Shown here piece after piece: positions 25,798 to 38,616 of a DNA stretch of 64,000 bases; the stretch's first letter is position 1, and each line of letters begins with the position of its first letter. Source of the stretch: Caprella mutica (Eukaryota > Arthropoda > Malacostraca > Amphipoda > Caprellidae); contig CANNZV010000256.1 in NCBI GenBank assembly GCA_947561585.1, forward strand, positions 284,429-348,428, written 5' to 3'. The notes below the pieces were generated by a model, which did not search any database, had not been told where the DNA came from, and saw only the letters and a program-made list of their open reading frames with translations. Position numbers and translations under genes: made by a program.

Positions 25798-25911
25798 CAG
25801 TTCATATGGTGTTTCGTGAAATTAAATAAAACAGTGTGTCAAGAAAGGTTATGTTTGTTCCGTATAAAATTGTAAAAAATATAGTAAACAGCGCATAAGT
25901 TTTTGAGATAA

Positions 25912-27061
25912 TGGGCCGAACTCATAAAAAAGCATACATATGCTTATACTTGCAAAATATGAAGGAAGTGCTTACTTGTATTAAAAAAAATCAAGCATAA
26001 CCTTCTACTTTTAGAGCAGAAGCATATGCTTACTCTCACATAAAAGTAAATGGGTATTCATAAAGAAGACCCTTTACTTCATATAAAGAGCATATGCTTC
26101 GAAAAAGCCGAGTCTGGTCAGCAGCAGACTTCAGTTGAAAGTCAAAGATTATGTAGACACCAACAATACTATCCATATAATGGAAATTCGTTTGCATTAC
26201 CTCCCTCAGTGATCATGGCTTTCAAAGGGACATAAGTCAAGAATTAGGTAACAGCCAATCACCGGTATAGCGGACTGTGAGTACAGTCGTTGATATCATA
26301 AGCATAGTTTCCAACTACCATCAGATAAATATTTTAAGCAAAACATTTATGGCAAAGACAGTTACATTTCCAACAGCTATGGGCATCATCGATTCTACTC
26401 GTATAGTATAGAAATCAAAACTGCGTGGAGATGAGTATATTAATCAAAAAGGAAGGACGACTCTGAATTTTCAAGCCTCTTCTGATGCCTAAGAAATGTA
26501 CACCAGCAATGATGTTCGTTGGTATGGATTCTTTTCATTACTAGAATATTTAGAGAAATTCACAACGGTGTTCAAAATTATGAACTTCAGCAAAATATTG
26601 TTCTACTTAATTGGTGATGACGGGTATGGTAAATACTATTAAGCCATGACTCATGACTCGATATCGAATTCAATCAACCCCTGCTGCGCTGAAATATAAC
26701 CAACTCTTCAAAACAAATAGCTCTTCGCCAACACAATTTAAATACATAGATTGACTGTTACATGTATTTTGTTAACCATAATTACCATTTATGAAATTAA
26801 CAAAATGATTTTAATCACAATTATTGAAGATAGAATCAATATTTTCAGGTTACAACAAATAATCAGTTAAAAAAAAGTTTTCTAATGCAATTATTACAGC
26901 ATGCAGAAGAAGGATATACTCGCAAGTAAGATCATATACTCGCTAGTATAAGGTTATCATTATGAATATGGAAAGAAGGATTTGCTTTTACTTCCACCTT
27001 TTGCTTGAGAGCATTACTTTATGCTTGCAAGGAAATCTTTCATTTTTATGAATACCACCCA
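25912..27061 (+). mobile_element. Dead PIF/Harbinger transposon
   Basis: The ends tgggccgaactcataaaaa (25912) and ttttatgaataccaccca (to 27061) are imperfect inverse copies. They are flanked by TAA and TTA, consistent with the 3-bp TWA targets of this superfamily. Inside on the plus strand the broken frames read ALPPSVIMAF, then TAMGIIDSTRI (equivalent to the first catalytic D region, 'DCTHI'), then INQKGRTTLNFQ, then LIGDDGYGKYY (second catalytic region, 'GDSGY'), then NSINPCCAEI. These follow the order expected of a Harbinger DDE nuclease. Multiple stops and frameshifts show it is inactive. Confidence 0.75.
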
Positions 27062-27289
27062 TTATATCCACCTCATATTAAGTGTCCATCGATACAATGC
27101 TGCAAGAAAAATGCTTTTATGGATAATGATTTTAATATCAACTCATCACTGGTTGGTTGGCAGGGAGCAGGAGTCAGCCGGGGATGAGCAGTAAACTGTC
27201 AGTTCTCCACAACCTTTTGCCTTCTATCCTTGCCTATAGTTATGAATTCTATTAAATTACTTTTAAAATAATAATAATTTCAAAACTCA

Positions 27290-27420
27290 CAATATAGATG
27301 GCAGATGGCCCTAATGTAGTTTGTTCTATCTGCTAGTTTATTGTACTGCACGTTTCATGATTGTCTAATGACCGGGCAGAAGGTTTCGGTATACGCCTCC
27401 ATATACACTTATAGATCAGT
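27290..27420. repeat. Dispersed core shared with foldback-like elements
   Basis: Contains atatagatggc...agtttgttctatctgctag...ttgtactgcac...cgtgattg-like blocks that recur at 58850-58960 and in part at 63135-63200, and in inverse orientation at about 1075-1170. No array is present here, so it may be the remaining interior of a decayed element. Confidence 0.5.
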
Positions 27421-28194
27421 TTTTATAGCCAATCAATAAGAAAAAGCCAATTAAAAACATTATCCAAAAACTTATCTAGAAGGAACAATGTTTTAAGACG
27501 ATATTCTTATTGGTAGTAACCTCATAACTTCTAACCCTATAGAGGTGCAAACCTCACGATTTAAAAGATCTTGCCAGGTAATTTAAAATCAAGCTATGAT
27601 TTCACTATTGTTATTATTCAAAGGTTTCATAACAATATCTCTACATGAGACGCAAATATTATTGGACTGTGATTATTGTAACATTAAAAATAAATTACTC
27701 ACCCTGACCTTACCAATGGTTTTTTGCCCTTCCCAACTCCCAGGAAGCGGGGGTGGCCATGTACGACCAGTAGAATCCATCTCAGACACATAAGAGGGGA
27801 ATGAGCTTAGGTTCCCTCAGGGAGCCTACTCTTCGAGTGCAAAGATATATATCTGTTTATTGAATCTATGATGTTCGTGATCGTGTTTATTTGTATTTCG
27901 GACATTTTGTGATAGAGTGAGAGATTTTCCCAGATTAATATTCACACACATCTGATTCTGCCATCCTAATCGTATGCAATTATGCCTATTTAAGGAAATG
28001 ATAGATGGGTATAAGTGCCCACAACTCTACTGATGGTTCTTTGCATCTTGTGGCCAATTCTGACATCGACTGATTTGGGTGTTCTTTCAACGTTTTTTTC
28101 AGACCAGCCAGAAAAAGATTTATTCGCTTTATTTCCTTTCAAAGGCCATTGCCCTATTTCTATTGATTTTGTTCCAAGGTAATGACAGACAGAG

Positions 28195-30200
28195 CCGGGC
28201 AGTACTCAAGTACGTACTTAAATACTTTTAGCGTACTCTTAATACTGCTTAAGTACAGAATATTTAAGTTCTTGAATTTAAGTACTATCAAGATAGTACA
28301 TGACTCAACACTTTAGGAGTTGTATTTGCGTGTTGTCAAGCTCTCAGTTCTCAAGAAAGCTCTATAAGTTGCTTAATTTCCTTCAATAATAACTCATCTA
28401 GCTATAGAGAAAGGTTCAGCTCTTTGGAACATAATTGGAAGACCGAAAATCAGCTTAAATAGTCAACAACATAATTGAATGTTATTGAAGCTATCATTAT
28501 TTTACCATGAGAGTTGGTTCCCAGTGACAGTGGATATGATACTAGAGTTAATTTGAATAATAAAAATCGTTCTGCTAATTTCATACAGATTTTCTAATAA
28601 TTTGCTGAATCTTATCACGATAATAAAAAAAAATCATCGTCTTCTTTTTCATTAACTTAGACATGCTTCTATATCTGGGTTATATTAAGATTTGATTTGA
28701 TGGGATATCGATTCAATTGACTAGAAAATTGGCAATATAATTTCAGATTGCATATTATATTTGAAATTTGTGATATCATTTCCACATGATGAGTAAGTCA
28801 GTGTGCTCAGTGCTTCCGTAAGTTAAAGTTTTTGTCTTGATTTTGTCTCCAAACAAATATTCCAAAGTCAAAGATTTCTAGTTTAAAATTTGGTTCAGTA
28901 TTCATTTTTAAAAATATTCTATATTTGTAAATAATAAAAACTTTTTCGATCAATAAACGGAGGAAAATAGGATAAAAAAAAGACTATTTAACATTTTCGA
29001 GTACAGTCTTTCAGTGGTAGATAGATCCTTCATACAATATACCCGATATGATTCAAGATTCTTTTTTACTAGACTACATACAAATCAACAAAAAAAAACA
29101 TAATACAATATTCAAACAATTTTTTATAGTAAGTAGTTTCTTTACAATATTTCCCCTCAAATTGTTCTTCGATTCATGATAGAATGAAAAATATTAATTT
29201 TCTCATTAAAAAAATTATCTTTCAGTTGAGACCTGATTTTGTTGAAATTTAAAATTGGAATAATGTCAAAATTAAATAATCAATGGAATATAGAGAGTAT
29301 GACTATCCTATTTGATCTAAAAGACTATCTTCAACAAATATATATTAAAATGATTCCTAGTTCATATTCAGTTTAACATTCTTTATTAAGAAACCCAACG
29401 TTTGTAAATAATTAGAGGAAGGGCTTAATTAATATTACAGAGGGGTAAAGAAGTTAATGGTCTACGGTAATTAAGAACTCTACGTCTACACAATATACCT
29501 GATATGAATGAAAAAAAATTATTATGTTAGATAGGCTTTTTACCCAATTTAAAATATTCTTCGATTTTATAGTTTTATAAAATTAAAAGGTAATCTAAAA
29601 TATATTAAAAAAACATGTATGATTGATTACAGATTTATTCTTTAATTTCGAGTGAAACTGTATTGGTGAGGAAATTTTTATATGAAAATTTCTGTAAGTA
29701 TTGGTTAAATTGAAGATTGAAAAAAAAATATATATATTAAAAAATTAAATTTTCTCTCGGTCTTCAAAAATCACGATCAATTTTAGTATCTTATTCCCTC
29801 CCCATTTCAATTAATAGTATCAATATTGTTTCCATATCTACTATACATTACCCCTTAAATTAATCTATAGTGAAACGGTAAACTTTATAAATATAATTAA
29901 ATATAGTCCTAAGTATAAGTAGTGAAGGAAGTGTAACTTCACAATAAAATATTATTTACAATATAACATGGCCACTCAATATCACAACCAGTCTTCTTTC
30001 TTGAGCAGATAGCCAATATGTATTTAAAAATTTAATTAATAAATTGAAACTCAAAAGTGTATGAAAAAGTGCAAAAATTTGACTACATAGAGCTTATTTC
30101 TAAAAACTATTAAATATTTTCAAACAATACTACAAGATGCTTTAAATACATAAAGTAAAGATAATTAAGAATATCGCAATGTTGTAATTACTGATTTGAT
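28195..30200. other. Intergenic AT-rich sequence, possible hAT-like end at its start
   Basis: At 28195-28290 there is a run of agtactcaagtacgtactta-type inverted motifs that could be one end of a DNA transposon; I find no partner end. The remainder shows no gene, array or RNA structure. Confidence 0.35.
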
Positions 30201-30227
30201 CTGTATCAATGATATTATTCTCTCTTC

Positions 30228-30400
30228 ATTTCTGCATGGCTGATTCTCAGTTTGTTCACTAAGCCAAGCTTGACGTGGATTTGTAGCACTCTGATGGATG
30301 GTGAATGCGATGCCTCGGAGGGGGAAGAACGGTGTTACGATCTATTTAATGGAGTCTACGTCAAACCTGTCTCTTCCGAGGTGTCTGAAGTGGACAACGA
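30228..30400 (+). pseudogene. Orphan exon 1 fragment of subfamily B
   Basis: Closely matches exon 1 of the minus-strand B genes but lies on the plus strand, about 500 bp upstream of A4. In the coding frame it reads TWICSTLMDGECD, then GEERCYDLFN, then VYVKPVSSEV. The start is frame-shifted relative to the B genes: the ATG at 30209 is not in frame with the cysteine region. The match ends abruptly before the CxxxC block. A dead relic showing that B-type copies once lay here in the opposite orientation. Confidence 0.8.
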
Positions 30401-30889
30401 ACACATCTAAACAGAATATACCGATGCATTCCATTTAGCGCAACCGTGTGTAGTTATTGTTATATGTAATAAAATTATTGATAATGAATAATAAATGGAC
30501 TTAACTGAATTCATTGCACAGTATATAGTATGCTGAAAATGTGAAAGATTTAACCAAATCGAATTGTAGATCACTTTTATTGCAGTGAACTCTCTTTCAA
30601 AATACACATAACAATATAATAGTCATCAGAAAAGTTATTTTCCTGAATATATTTCAATTTCAAATTTAGGTAGATGATTTTAAATCTACTATATTAATTT
30701 TTTAGTTATAAAATAACGAGAATTTCTTTTTTCATGAAATTGAAATTGAGTTTTCAAAATTTCCTTTTCATAAAAATATAAAATTTAGTTTAAAATCTAT
30801 AAAATCATTTCCAATTTTTTCCTTAAAGATTAAATTAAATTAAACCTTGCTTACAGGAATAATTTAAACTATCTCATTTATTCATATAA

Positions 30890-33800
30890 ATGGAGTACCT
30901 AATGCTTCTGATCGTAATCACGCTCGTAACATTGAGTTTGTTGGACATCAGCTCGGGATGGATTTGCAGTGGTCTTCTAAAGGGTGAATGTGACTCCACT
31001 GTGGGAGAGGAGAGATGCTTCAACCTCTACGAAGATACTTATGTGAGGCCAGGAACAACAATCACATTCTACGTACAACGAAGATGGAATTGTTTCGCTC
31101 TCTGCTTCCATAAGAAATGTGACTGCTCTCTCTACTTACCAGGTGAAAAGTTATATTATTTCTGAACCAGGAACATTAATGAGAAAACTCCTCCAAACTT
31201 TATTCGTAACAAATATGTGATTCATTTATTCGCTTGTCTATTCATTGATTTACCTTTCCATTTGTTTATCCCTTTCTAATTTCTTTAAACTCTTTCAACT
31301 TTAACAGTTATTAATATTAACAATGTTTCTTATAGTCTCATACTTTCAAAACTGATTTTAAATATTTGTAAGAGAATGTAAATATACACTGAGTTTTTCA
31401 GACAAACGATGCATTTTGATGTTCGTGGAAGATCCTCCCTCTACCACCACCAATCATTACCTTCACCTCATGGGGACTAACGTAGCAAAAGAGAAAGCAG
31501 TGACTGCTAGCTCTACTTCTAGTGTACAGTGAGTTGAATTATTATTTTAAAAGGCTTGCCTCGAAACTTGTAGGGTAATAGAAGTAATAGAAGATATCTT
31601 GAACTATTATAGTTGCAGCATCAGTGTTGAACCTGTAGTTAGAATAAAATTTTCAGAAATATATTAAATCCCTCTTTGTATTCCGATTCTGCTAGTTTTA
31701 TATAAAATTAGATAAATTAGGGTAAAATTAGGTAAATTGAGTTCTAACACATATGCGATTACTTAACATTTAATCTGATCTGCGATGATTGGAAACTTGT
31801 GGAACGTTAGGGTGTTTGGAATCAAGTTGAAAAGTGAGAAGCGAATTGTTCTAAAACTTCATATTGATATATCTACATCAGAGATAAACAAAGAATTTGA
31901 CAGTGATCATCGCTTGGGTGAAAAATTTAATACAAACCATGATCTTTGCAATGGTTGTTCTGCCAGACACAAAACTCGTAAGAAAGCACCTGTGTTGAAC
32001 GAGACAAGGCGTGATCAAGAGCGGGTCAAGCCTAATTTTCGAAACTTGCAGATATCTTTTTAATCTCTGGCATACCTGATGTTCCTAAATCTACTCGATG
32101 CCGAATCATGAGGAAGGTTGTTAAGCAAAAGGTACATCCTCCATTAATTAAAGGATAAATATACACAAAATAAAGTTGAATGAGTGGGTAGGATTTATTA
32201 AGAACATATATTTTCAATTTTTTTGTTCACCGGTTAGTGAATAGATGCTCTTGGTGGACCCGATGAATAGAGGAGAAAATGGTCTTGCAAGATGGGAAAA
32301 TGTTCCTATAGGATCAATCATTATCAAGAATGTGGTTATGTTATCTTTCATTCTGCAATAATTGATAATGAGCTTGTACAGCCTTCAGAGTTGCAAAACT
32401 AGTAAAAGTGACAGCCAAATGAAACATAAATATTATTAAGGAGCACCACGTACCGTGTGACAAATTGATATTTTTTCACGTGGAAATAATTTTTATAAAT
32501 TGTTATTGAATGATATTTCGAATAAAATGATCAACATTATAGACATGAGATGTAATACAGGCAGACCCCGCTTTAGTTATCAAATCACGACTCGCTTTAA
32601 TTATCAAACGGTAATTAAAGCGACGAAAGTTAACAATAAATTTTCTATGAGTTAAAATGAAAGAAAATTTGTATTGGAGTTTGAGTACTATATAATATAC
32701 TATTAATAAACAGTGTTTCATGATTGTGATTGCGATGAAAGTTTAAAGTAGTGAGTCTATTAAAGGTTTAAAAATTCAACTTTAGCTTAACTCTCACTCA
32801 GAATAGATGAGTAATTAATAGATACTTAGATTTCTTCAGAAATCATAATCGATGGTCTTTCTACAGCCCGACACAAAAAAAGAGGGATGAAAGTGAACGC
32901 TTATAACTCAAAAAGTAGTACACTTAAAAAGATGAAATACAAACCACAAGATAGAGTACATCTTCAAGATTCATGAATATTATAACTGAGGCTCAATACT
33001 TCGTCATGTGGGATCCAACAAAGCCCGACAGAATTTTCGAGAAACCTATGCATTCGCCTAAGGTACTCGTCTGGTGCGGCCTTAGTTCTAGCCGAGATTT
33101 TGGCTCATATTGTTTTCAAGATTCTGACGAAAATGCTCGCACAGTAACATCTGATATATATGTATATATATATATATATATATATTGAAATGTTAGAAAT
33201 TATTTAAACTGGCGACATCCACCCTGACCGTTATTTTCAACAAGAAGAAGTAACAATTCAAACCTATTTTGCTGGAACAAAATTGGCTTTCATTGTATGG
33301 ATTTCCCTTGGCCAGCCAGGTCTCCCGGTCTGACTTTGTTAATTTTTTTCTTTAGGTGTATGTAAAGGAGAATGTTTTCAGAGCAAAGCCAGATACCATT
33401 GAAACCCTGAAGGATAATTTCTAAAAAATATTTCATCAATGAATCAAGATATTTTGGATGCGAGATAACGAAATTTTGAAAAACGTTTAAAATTGTGTAT
33501 TGAGCAGCAGGGAGCCCATTTTGAGCATTTATTATAGATTAAATAAATTTTGAAGATATACTCTATCTTGTGGTTTTATTTCATCTTTCTAACTGTTCTA
33601 CTTTTTGAGTTGTAAGCGTTCACTTTCATCCCTCTTTTTTTTGTGTCACTCGATCTGTTTATTAAATGGGGAATAATATTCGATAACCCCACAAAATACG
33701 TAAATCTAAGTATTCACTACAAGTTATTAATGGATAAATTTTTTTAAATTTACTTATAGTATGAGATATGATTTTTTAAATGGTTGTAATTCATTCTTAT

Positions 33801-34332
33801 TAAAGTTGTTAATTTCTTTCGTTTCAGTAAAACAGAAAATACAGTTAATGGAAAAATTGGAGATGGTTTTTACCATTCAACAGAACATGACACCAATCCA
33901 TGGTTACAGATTGACCTCACACAGCACTTCAAGATAAGGGGTATCAGAGTTATCACCAGACAGGATTATTACGGAACTGATAGATTTTTGGATACACAGG
34001 TAATGTAAGATATATATATTTGTTCATAGATTATTATTTCCATTATTATTAAATTTTTAGTTAGACAAATTAATGGAAATGCAAATTAGAATCTTTCAAT
34101 AGACTCTAACCTTTCTCAGATTTTTGTGGGCGAATCGGAAATGACAAACGATGATTTTTCATCACACATCTTGGTTGGTTACGTTCCGACTGCAGCTCCT
34201 ACATCAGCAAGAGGATATTGGTACAACGTTAGACTCAATCTAAACGACTCCTACCGCTATGTCGTCCTCATGAGACTACATCTTGTGGGAAAACGGTATC
34301 TGGAAGTGGATGAAGTCGAAATTCTTGTTTAA
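30890..34332 (+). CDS. Secreted PAN-like / F5/8 type C domain protein, gene A4
   Basis: Exons 30890-31142, 31402-31528, 33828-33999 and 34120-34332 (254 aa), phases 1/2/0. Signal peptide, eight cysteines and F5/8 C core as in A1-A3, with clearly more divergence in exons 2-4 (FVEDPPSTTTNHYLHLM, then HSTEHDTNPW, then GTDRFLDTQ, then SEMTNDDFSSHILVGYVP, then LNLNDSYRY, then GKRYLEVDEV). It is outside the 8-kb duplication and is therefore an older copy. Intron 2 (2.3 kb) carries an unrecognised open frame, a pogo-like end and a dead Tc1/mariner element. Probably an extracellular binding protein; ligand unknown. Confidence 0.87.
31785..32063 (+). CDS. Unrecognised open frame in intron 2 of A4
   Basis: A 92-codon frame beginning MIGNLWNVRV, with a basic second half (SARHKTRKKAP, then NETRRDQERV). 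In another frame just downstream a stretch reads PDVPKSTRCRIMRKVV, which could be part of a decayed transposase N-terminus. No homologue recognised. It lies inside a host intron, so it is probably a transposon fragment and not a gene. Confidence 0.2.
   Translation: MIGNLWNVRVFGIKLKSEKRIVLKLHIDISTSEINKEFDSDHRLGEKFNTNHDLCNGCSARHKTRKKAPVLNETRRDQERVKPNFRNLQISF
32559..32850. repeat. pogo-like end plus associated repeat in intron 2 of A4
   Basis: TA followed by CAGGCAGACCCCGCTTTA matches the left end at 23756. The following sequence (ttctatgagtta...gaaagaaaatttg, then gtgatgaaagttta...agtag, then ttaactctcac) is shared with 44640-44850 and partly with 24230-24370. I see no inverse partner end before the next element begins. 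Confidence 0.5.
32864..33652 (+). mobile_element. Dead Tc1/mariner element in intron 2 of A4
   Basis: Long inverted ends: acacaaaaaaagagggatga at 32871 and onward (aagtgaacgcttataactca, then gatgaaatac...caagatagagtac) pair with 33560-33648. Inside, a frame from 32973 reads PDRIFEKPMHSPKVLVWCGL and then TVTSDIYV before running into an (AT)n tract at 33155-33187. Past it, broken frames give GDIHPDRYFQQEE and WPARSPGLT, equivalent to the 'FQQDGA' and 'WPARSPDL' blocks of DDE transposases. Frameshifts and loss of the second acidic block make it inactive. Confidence 0.75.
33155..33187. repeat. (TA)n microsatellite
   Basis: About 33 bp of tatatgtatatata. It interrupts the dead transposase and probably expanded after insertion. 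Confidence 0.9.
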
Positions 34333-35308
34333 ATTCTTCACATTACTTACCATTATCTTGATAATCTTAAATTTAAGGAGTTTTTAATAACAATTACTAA
34401 TTTTCATCACCGCAATCGATGATTGTCGACAACTGGACAGCCTTGAGTCACTTCTAATTTATTGAACTGGAATTTTTTTTTAGATGGGATTGTTTTGGTA
34501 AAAAATAATTTAACTTGATGAATCCTTAAAGTATGTATTTTCCTGTTGGTAAAATTTTTATTGAATTAGAAAAAGGATATATAGCTGAAAGAAAGAATTT
34601 CAAGAAACATTGAGCACATTCAAATTTAGTCGATAATCTGTATCTTAAGTCTCTTGATTATTCCCACTTACTATTTAAATAATAAATAATTTTAAAATAA
34701 TGTTCATACATAAATATCCTTATGAAAATCTATTCTATCTCAAATTTTAACATTTATCCAATTGCTATTTATAGTTATTACTTATTACATACAAACGACT
34801 ATTTAAAAAAAGAAATAATGTACCTATACATATTATAGGTTGAGTTACAAATGAGAGGTGCATATATTTCGTGTAATCACGTTTTGGATCAATGCAAACA
34901 CTGTGATATATTAATACAATTTATACAAGCAATATTGCTCTAATTTGATGTAATATAATACTTCTGAATAAATTACAGTCAATCAAATAATTTTTGATTC
35001 AATGCAATCTATTGGAATTGGATAATAATATGTGTTTGAAAAGATTGGAATTTTGAGTTTCAACTAATTTGAAAGAACCCAGCTTTAGCATTCGGGTAAA
35101 GTCCCAGTGCGTATACTGTCATAATTTTAACGTACGGTAAGGATTTCTGCCAATTGGATCAACTTGGTTTGATCTAAAATCCCACGCCAGAATGACGTCT
35201 ATCCCTCGATCTTCGACATCGTGCATACGTTACTCCCACGAATTAATCACGTCTTTTCTCCGTGTCATACACCACGTTTCATGACAGAGGAATGCTAACT
35301 AACATCAT

Positions 35309-36186
35309 TTAAGGGGACCGCCCCCGAAGAAATCTCAAAATTTTATCTTTTTTTTTTATTGTGTAAATAGTTGCTTTATAACCTTCTTATAGTGTGTGCA
35401 AAATACCAGAGGTCTCGTTTAACTCTAACCCCCTGGGGAGAGGAAGAAAGGGAAAAGTGGGCTAGGGGGTAGGGAGTCAATATGTACTCTAAAAACCATC
35501 TCTCAGCCAATTATTATTCGTAATAATTAATTATATCGCTATATCTGGTATCTCACATACCAGTGTAGCACGCGCACACCAATGAATGCAAAGAAAGATT
35601 GCTCAGTTGTCCGTAAACCTTCGAAGCGGACGGACGCTTCGTGTCAGATCATCGAACTTTGAAAGGAAATTCCTACTAATTTTGGTATCTACAAATCTTG
35701 TAATTCAAAACTCTACCCCTGGTTTTTGGTTGAAGCTAGAGCATTGCAGTTTTTTGCATTCGATTTTCCATAATGATATCTACAATATGATTGCCTTCGA
35801 TTTTTGATTTTCGAATTTGTTGTAGAAAATTTTTCCGACAAAATTTGTTTTTCAAAATTTTTGGCTTACTTTTTATGAAAAAGTCGAAATTTAAAAAAAC
35901 CATTCGAAGATCAAAAATCGAAGGCAATCATAATTTAGATATCAGTATGGAGAATTGAATGCAAAAAACCGCAATGCTCTAGCCTCAACCAAAAACCAGA
36001 GGTAGAGTTTTTGAAAATGGTTCGAAATTTGTTCAAAATTCGAATAACTCGTTTTCTATGGGTCTAATCGAAAAAATGTCACGAACAAAAACGATAGATA
36101 ATTCAATTTTCTATATACATACGAGGTTTCAGAACCATAACTTCGATAATAAAATTTTTTCAAAATTTTGGGGGAGGTCCCCTTAA
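35309..36186. mobile_element. Long-hairpin MITE with TTAAGGGGACC ends
   Basis: Left end TTAAGGGGACCGCCCCC at 35309, right end GGGGGAGGTCCCCTTAA to 36186. The inverse symmetry continues inside: ctacccctggtttttggttg near 35714 pairs with caaccaaaaaccagaggtag near 35987, and attgccttcgatttttgat near 35790 pairs with its complement near 35912. Almost the whole 878 bp could fold on itself. TTAA (or TA) target flanks. Short frames inside are by-products of the palindrome. Confidence 0.75.
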
Positions 36187-36187
36187 T

Positions 36188-36452
36188 CGTACAGTATACC
36201 ACGAATAAATGGTGGAATTTTCTCCGTGATCTAGCCATGTTATATACCACCGCGTACACACAGGGATTTCTTTTGTCATCTACCTGTAGAGTGTGGAATA
36301 TACCACAGCGCATGACAATTGATTTTCTTTGTCATCTACCTGTAGAGTGTGGAATGTACCACAACACAAGACGATTGATTTCCTTCGTCTTTTAGGTCTG
36401 GAGTGTGGAATATACCAAAACACATGACGATTGATTTCCTTCGTCTTCTAGC
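36188..36452. repeat. 56-bp satellite, left block
   Basis: Degenerate copies followed by three recognisable units of the form gagtgtggaatataccaca...gacgattgatttccttcgtc. This is the part of the array to the left of the LTR element. The MITE at 35309 abuts its degenerate edge. Confidence 0.85.
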
Positions 36453-37000
36453 ATCTCAAATATATATAGTGTGGAAGTACAGAGAAATCTAACCATTCAA
36501 GGTTGACTCTGGTACCACACCCTAGGTATAACATCAGTTTTTTATACCCATTCTAAACTCTCTGTGAAAATCTCACAGCTCTCTTTACATAAACACTTTA
36601 TTTAAGGACTTCTTTGCTTGACATTTATTATCCATAATTGGGAGATTCTTACATTGGCTAATCAACTCGTATTGTATACGCCATGCTTGTATTCCTTATA
36701 GGGAATGTACAATAATGCAAGACGCAACTTTACAATCTTTTTGCTAAGAGATTTGCAAACGATTAATGTAATACATTTTTAACAGACACGTTTTCAGAAT
36801 ATAAAGAGTTTAATTAACCCACAATATGTAATACTGTTTTTTCATTATAGCCTTATCTTTTTAGAAAGCTTTTAGAATATAACTATATCATTTTTAGTTA
36901 TTCATTTATTTCTCGAAATGTAACTATTACTTAGCTTGAAATGGATAAAATTAACGGGGAAATATGCAAATAGTGTTGAAGTTACAGGTTGCCTTCAACA
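36453..37000 (-). repeat. Downstream (3') LTR
   Basis: 548 bp, TGTTGAAGG...TTTGAGAT on the minus strand. Abuts the purine tract at 37003-37019. Confidence 0.9.
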
Positions 37001-37720
37001 CTGCCCCCCCCTTTTTTTTCAAAACATGTTATCATGTTTTCAATAACCGAACAGAATACAGTATACATGTATCATACCAAGCTTCAATATCAATACCCAA
37101 TATTTATAATATAACATAGTTACAAAGTCAAGCATGAAATCAAAATATAAATATTTTATATATATATGACCAAACACTTACAGAAATATTCAACATTTCC
37201 TGTATAAAATTACATTTATATTGAATAAAAGCATTAGACATTTAGAACACATTAACTCATATTATCTTTTATCAATATTCTCTCGTTCCAACGTCTTATG
37301 GTTATCAACCTTAAAAAAGTTAACAATAATTCAAAATACAATATATAAGTACATTACAATGCCTTATCATTCATTATCCTTAGTGAATTACATCCAACAA
37401 TATCCAACATATAGCATATATCAGTAAAATAAAACCACCTAGGCTAAACTTTCACTTTCTACCACAAAGTTACTGCGACCTTCATTCAAAAACCTGTTAT
37501 AATCTACTGCAAAACTTCTTTCTAAGTTTGCGAAAATCAACTTATTTTACCTCGGTTTACACCACAATAACCGGTATTAATATTATATTTCATCCATGAT
37601 GAATTATTATCATTCATATTAAACACTATTGATACTCATATATATAATAATATATACGTAACAAACATCTAAGTTAATAAAACATTTATTGAGGAATATT
37701 CCCGATACCGTATACCTGGT

Positions 37721-38455
37721 TCAGGTCCCATTGAGATGTTTTTTGTCTAGATGTTCTTCAGGTTTGTCCAGTGCATTTTCATCATGACTGCATGCGGCGG
37801 TCGTTGACACCAGCTGATCACCTTCTGGCTCGTCTGGTGAACTGAATGCACTGGTTGGTCGAGCTACTTCATTATGCTCTTGTACTGTATCGCAAATGTC
37901 CTTGCAGGCTTCTCTCTGTTTCCCCCTTTCTTCTAACGTAAGCCGTAGTGCTTGTAGCGCCTCTATACGTCCTTTACGGATTCTTTTAGCCAGGTTCTTC
38001 TTACTGTCACCCTCCTCGCAGTCAGGAGAGGTATCACAGATCCTCCTCCGTCGTTTGTCGTCAGCCATAATGCGTTTTTCACAATTATCGATGTTTTCAT
38101 ATTTATAAACTTCACTTTTCTCGGAGTCAGGAGACTTATTAAGTTTCTTCTGTCGTTGTTCGTCAGCTTCAATAAATTGTTCACAGTCGCTCATTTTTAT
38201 CCAGCCACTGTTTTCCTGTAGCCCCTTCATTAAGGGTTTTTATATTCTCAGCAATTCCACTCTTGCCGTTTTGTTCAACCATGTGAATAGTGGATGGCGA
38301 ACGTTCGATTGATGATTTTCAATTTTAATTTTCTTTACCTTATCTGGGTAGTGACTGGTAGTAATCCTCCTTTTGCCTATTGCGAAATAGAGGATTTCGA
38401 TGTCACTATCTGGTTGATCGTATAGTATTTCCGGGTCACTGTCTGATTGACTCAT
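37721..38455 (-). CDS. Gag-position open frame of the LTR element, split by one in-frame TAA
   Basis: Two frames in the same register: 38455-38240 (71 codons, acidic start MSQSDSDPEI) and 38230-37721 (169 codons, MKGLQENSGW). They are separated by a TAA and three codons, so a suppressed or reverted stop would give one product of about 244 codons. The second part contains two diverged copies of a block of about 30 residues (DCEQFIEADEQRQKK and NCEKRIMADDKRRRR, each followed by a SPD-x-E motif), then a basic stretch and an acidic C-terminus. It is charged and low in hydrophobics, like a nucleic-acid or assembly protein. No zinc knuckle is seen. Family not recognised. Confidence 0.5.
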
Positions 38456-38616
38456 TCTGTGTTTAGTTAGGAACCACCGGCAAATTCACTCTTCTTTTAT
38501 TCAGTTCTTCAGTGACCTTCTCCTCTACTCCTGTTTCCTCAGTGATCAACTTTCCTTTTGATTCGTCGTCGTCGTTAGTGCTTGTGGTACAGATTTAATG
38601 GTAACCAACCCTCACG

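Noticed and set aside
27693..27850. GC-richer stretch that looked like a small nuclear RNA
   Set aside because: It does not match the remembered U1 pattern and no paired stems or upstream promoter element could be identified.
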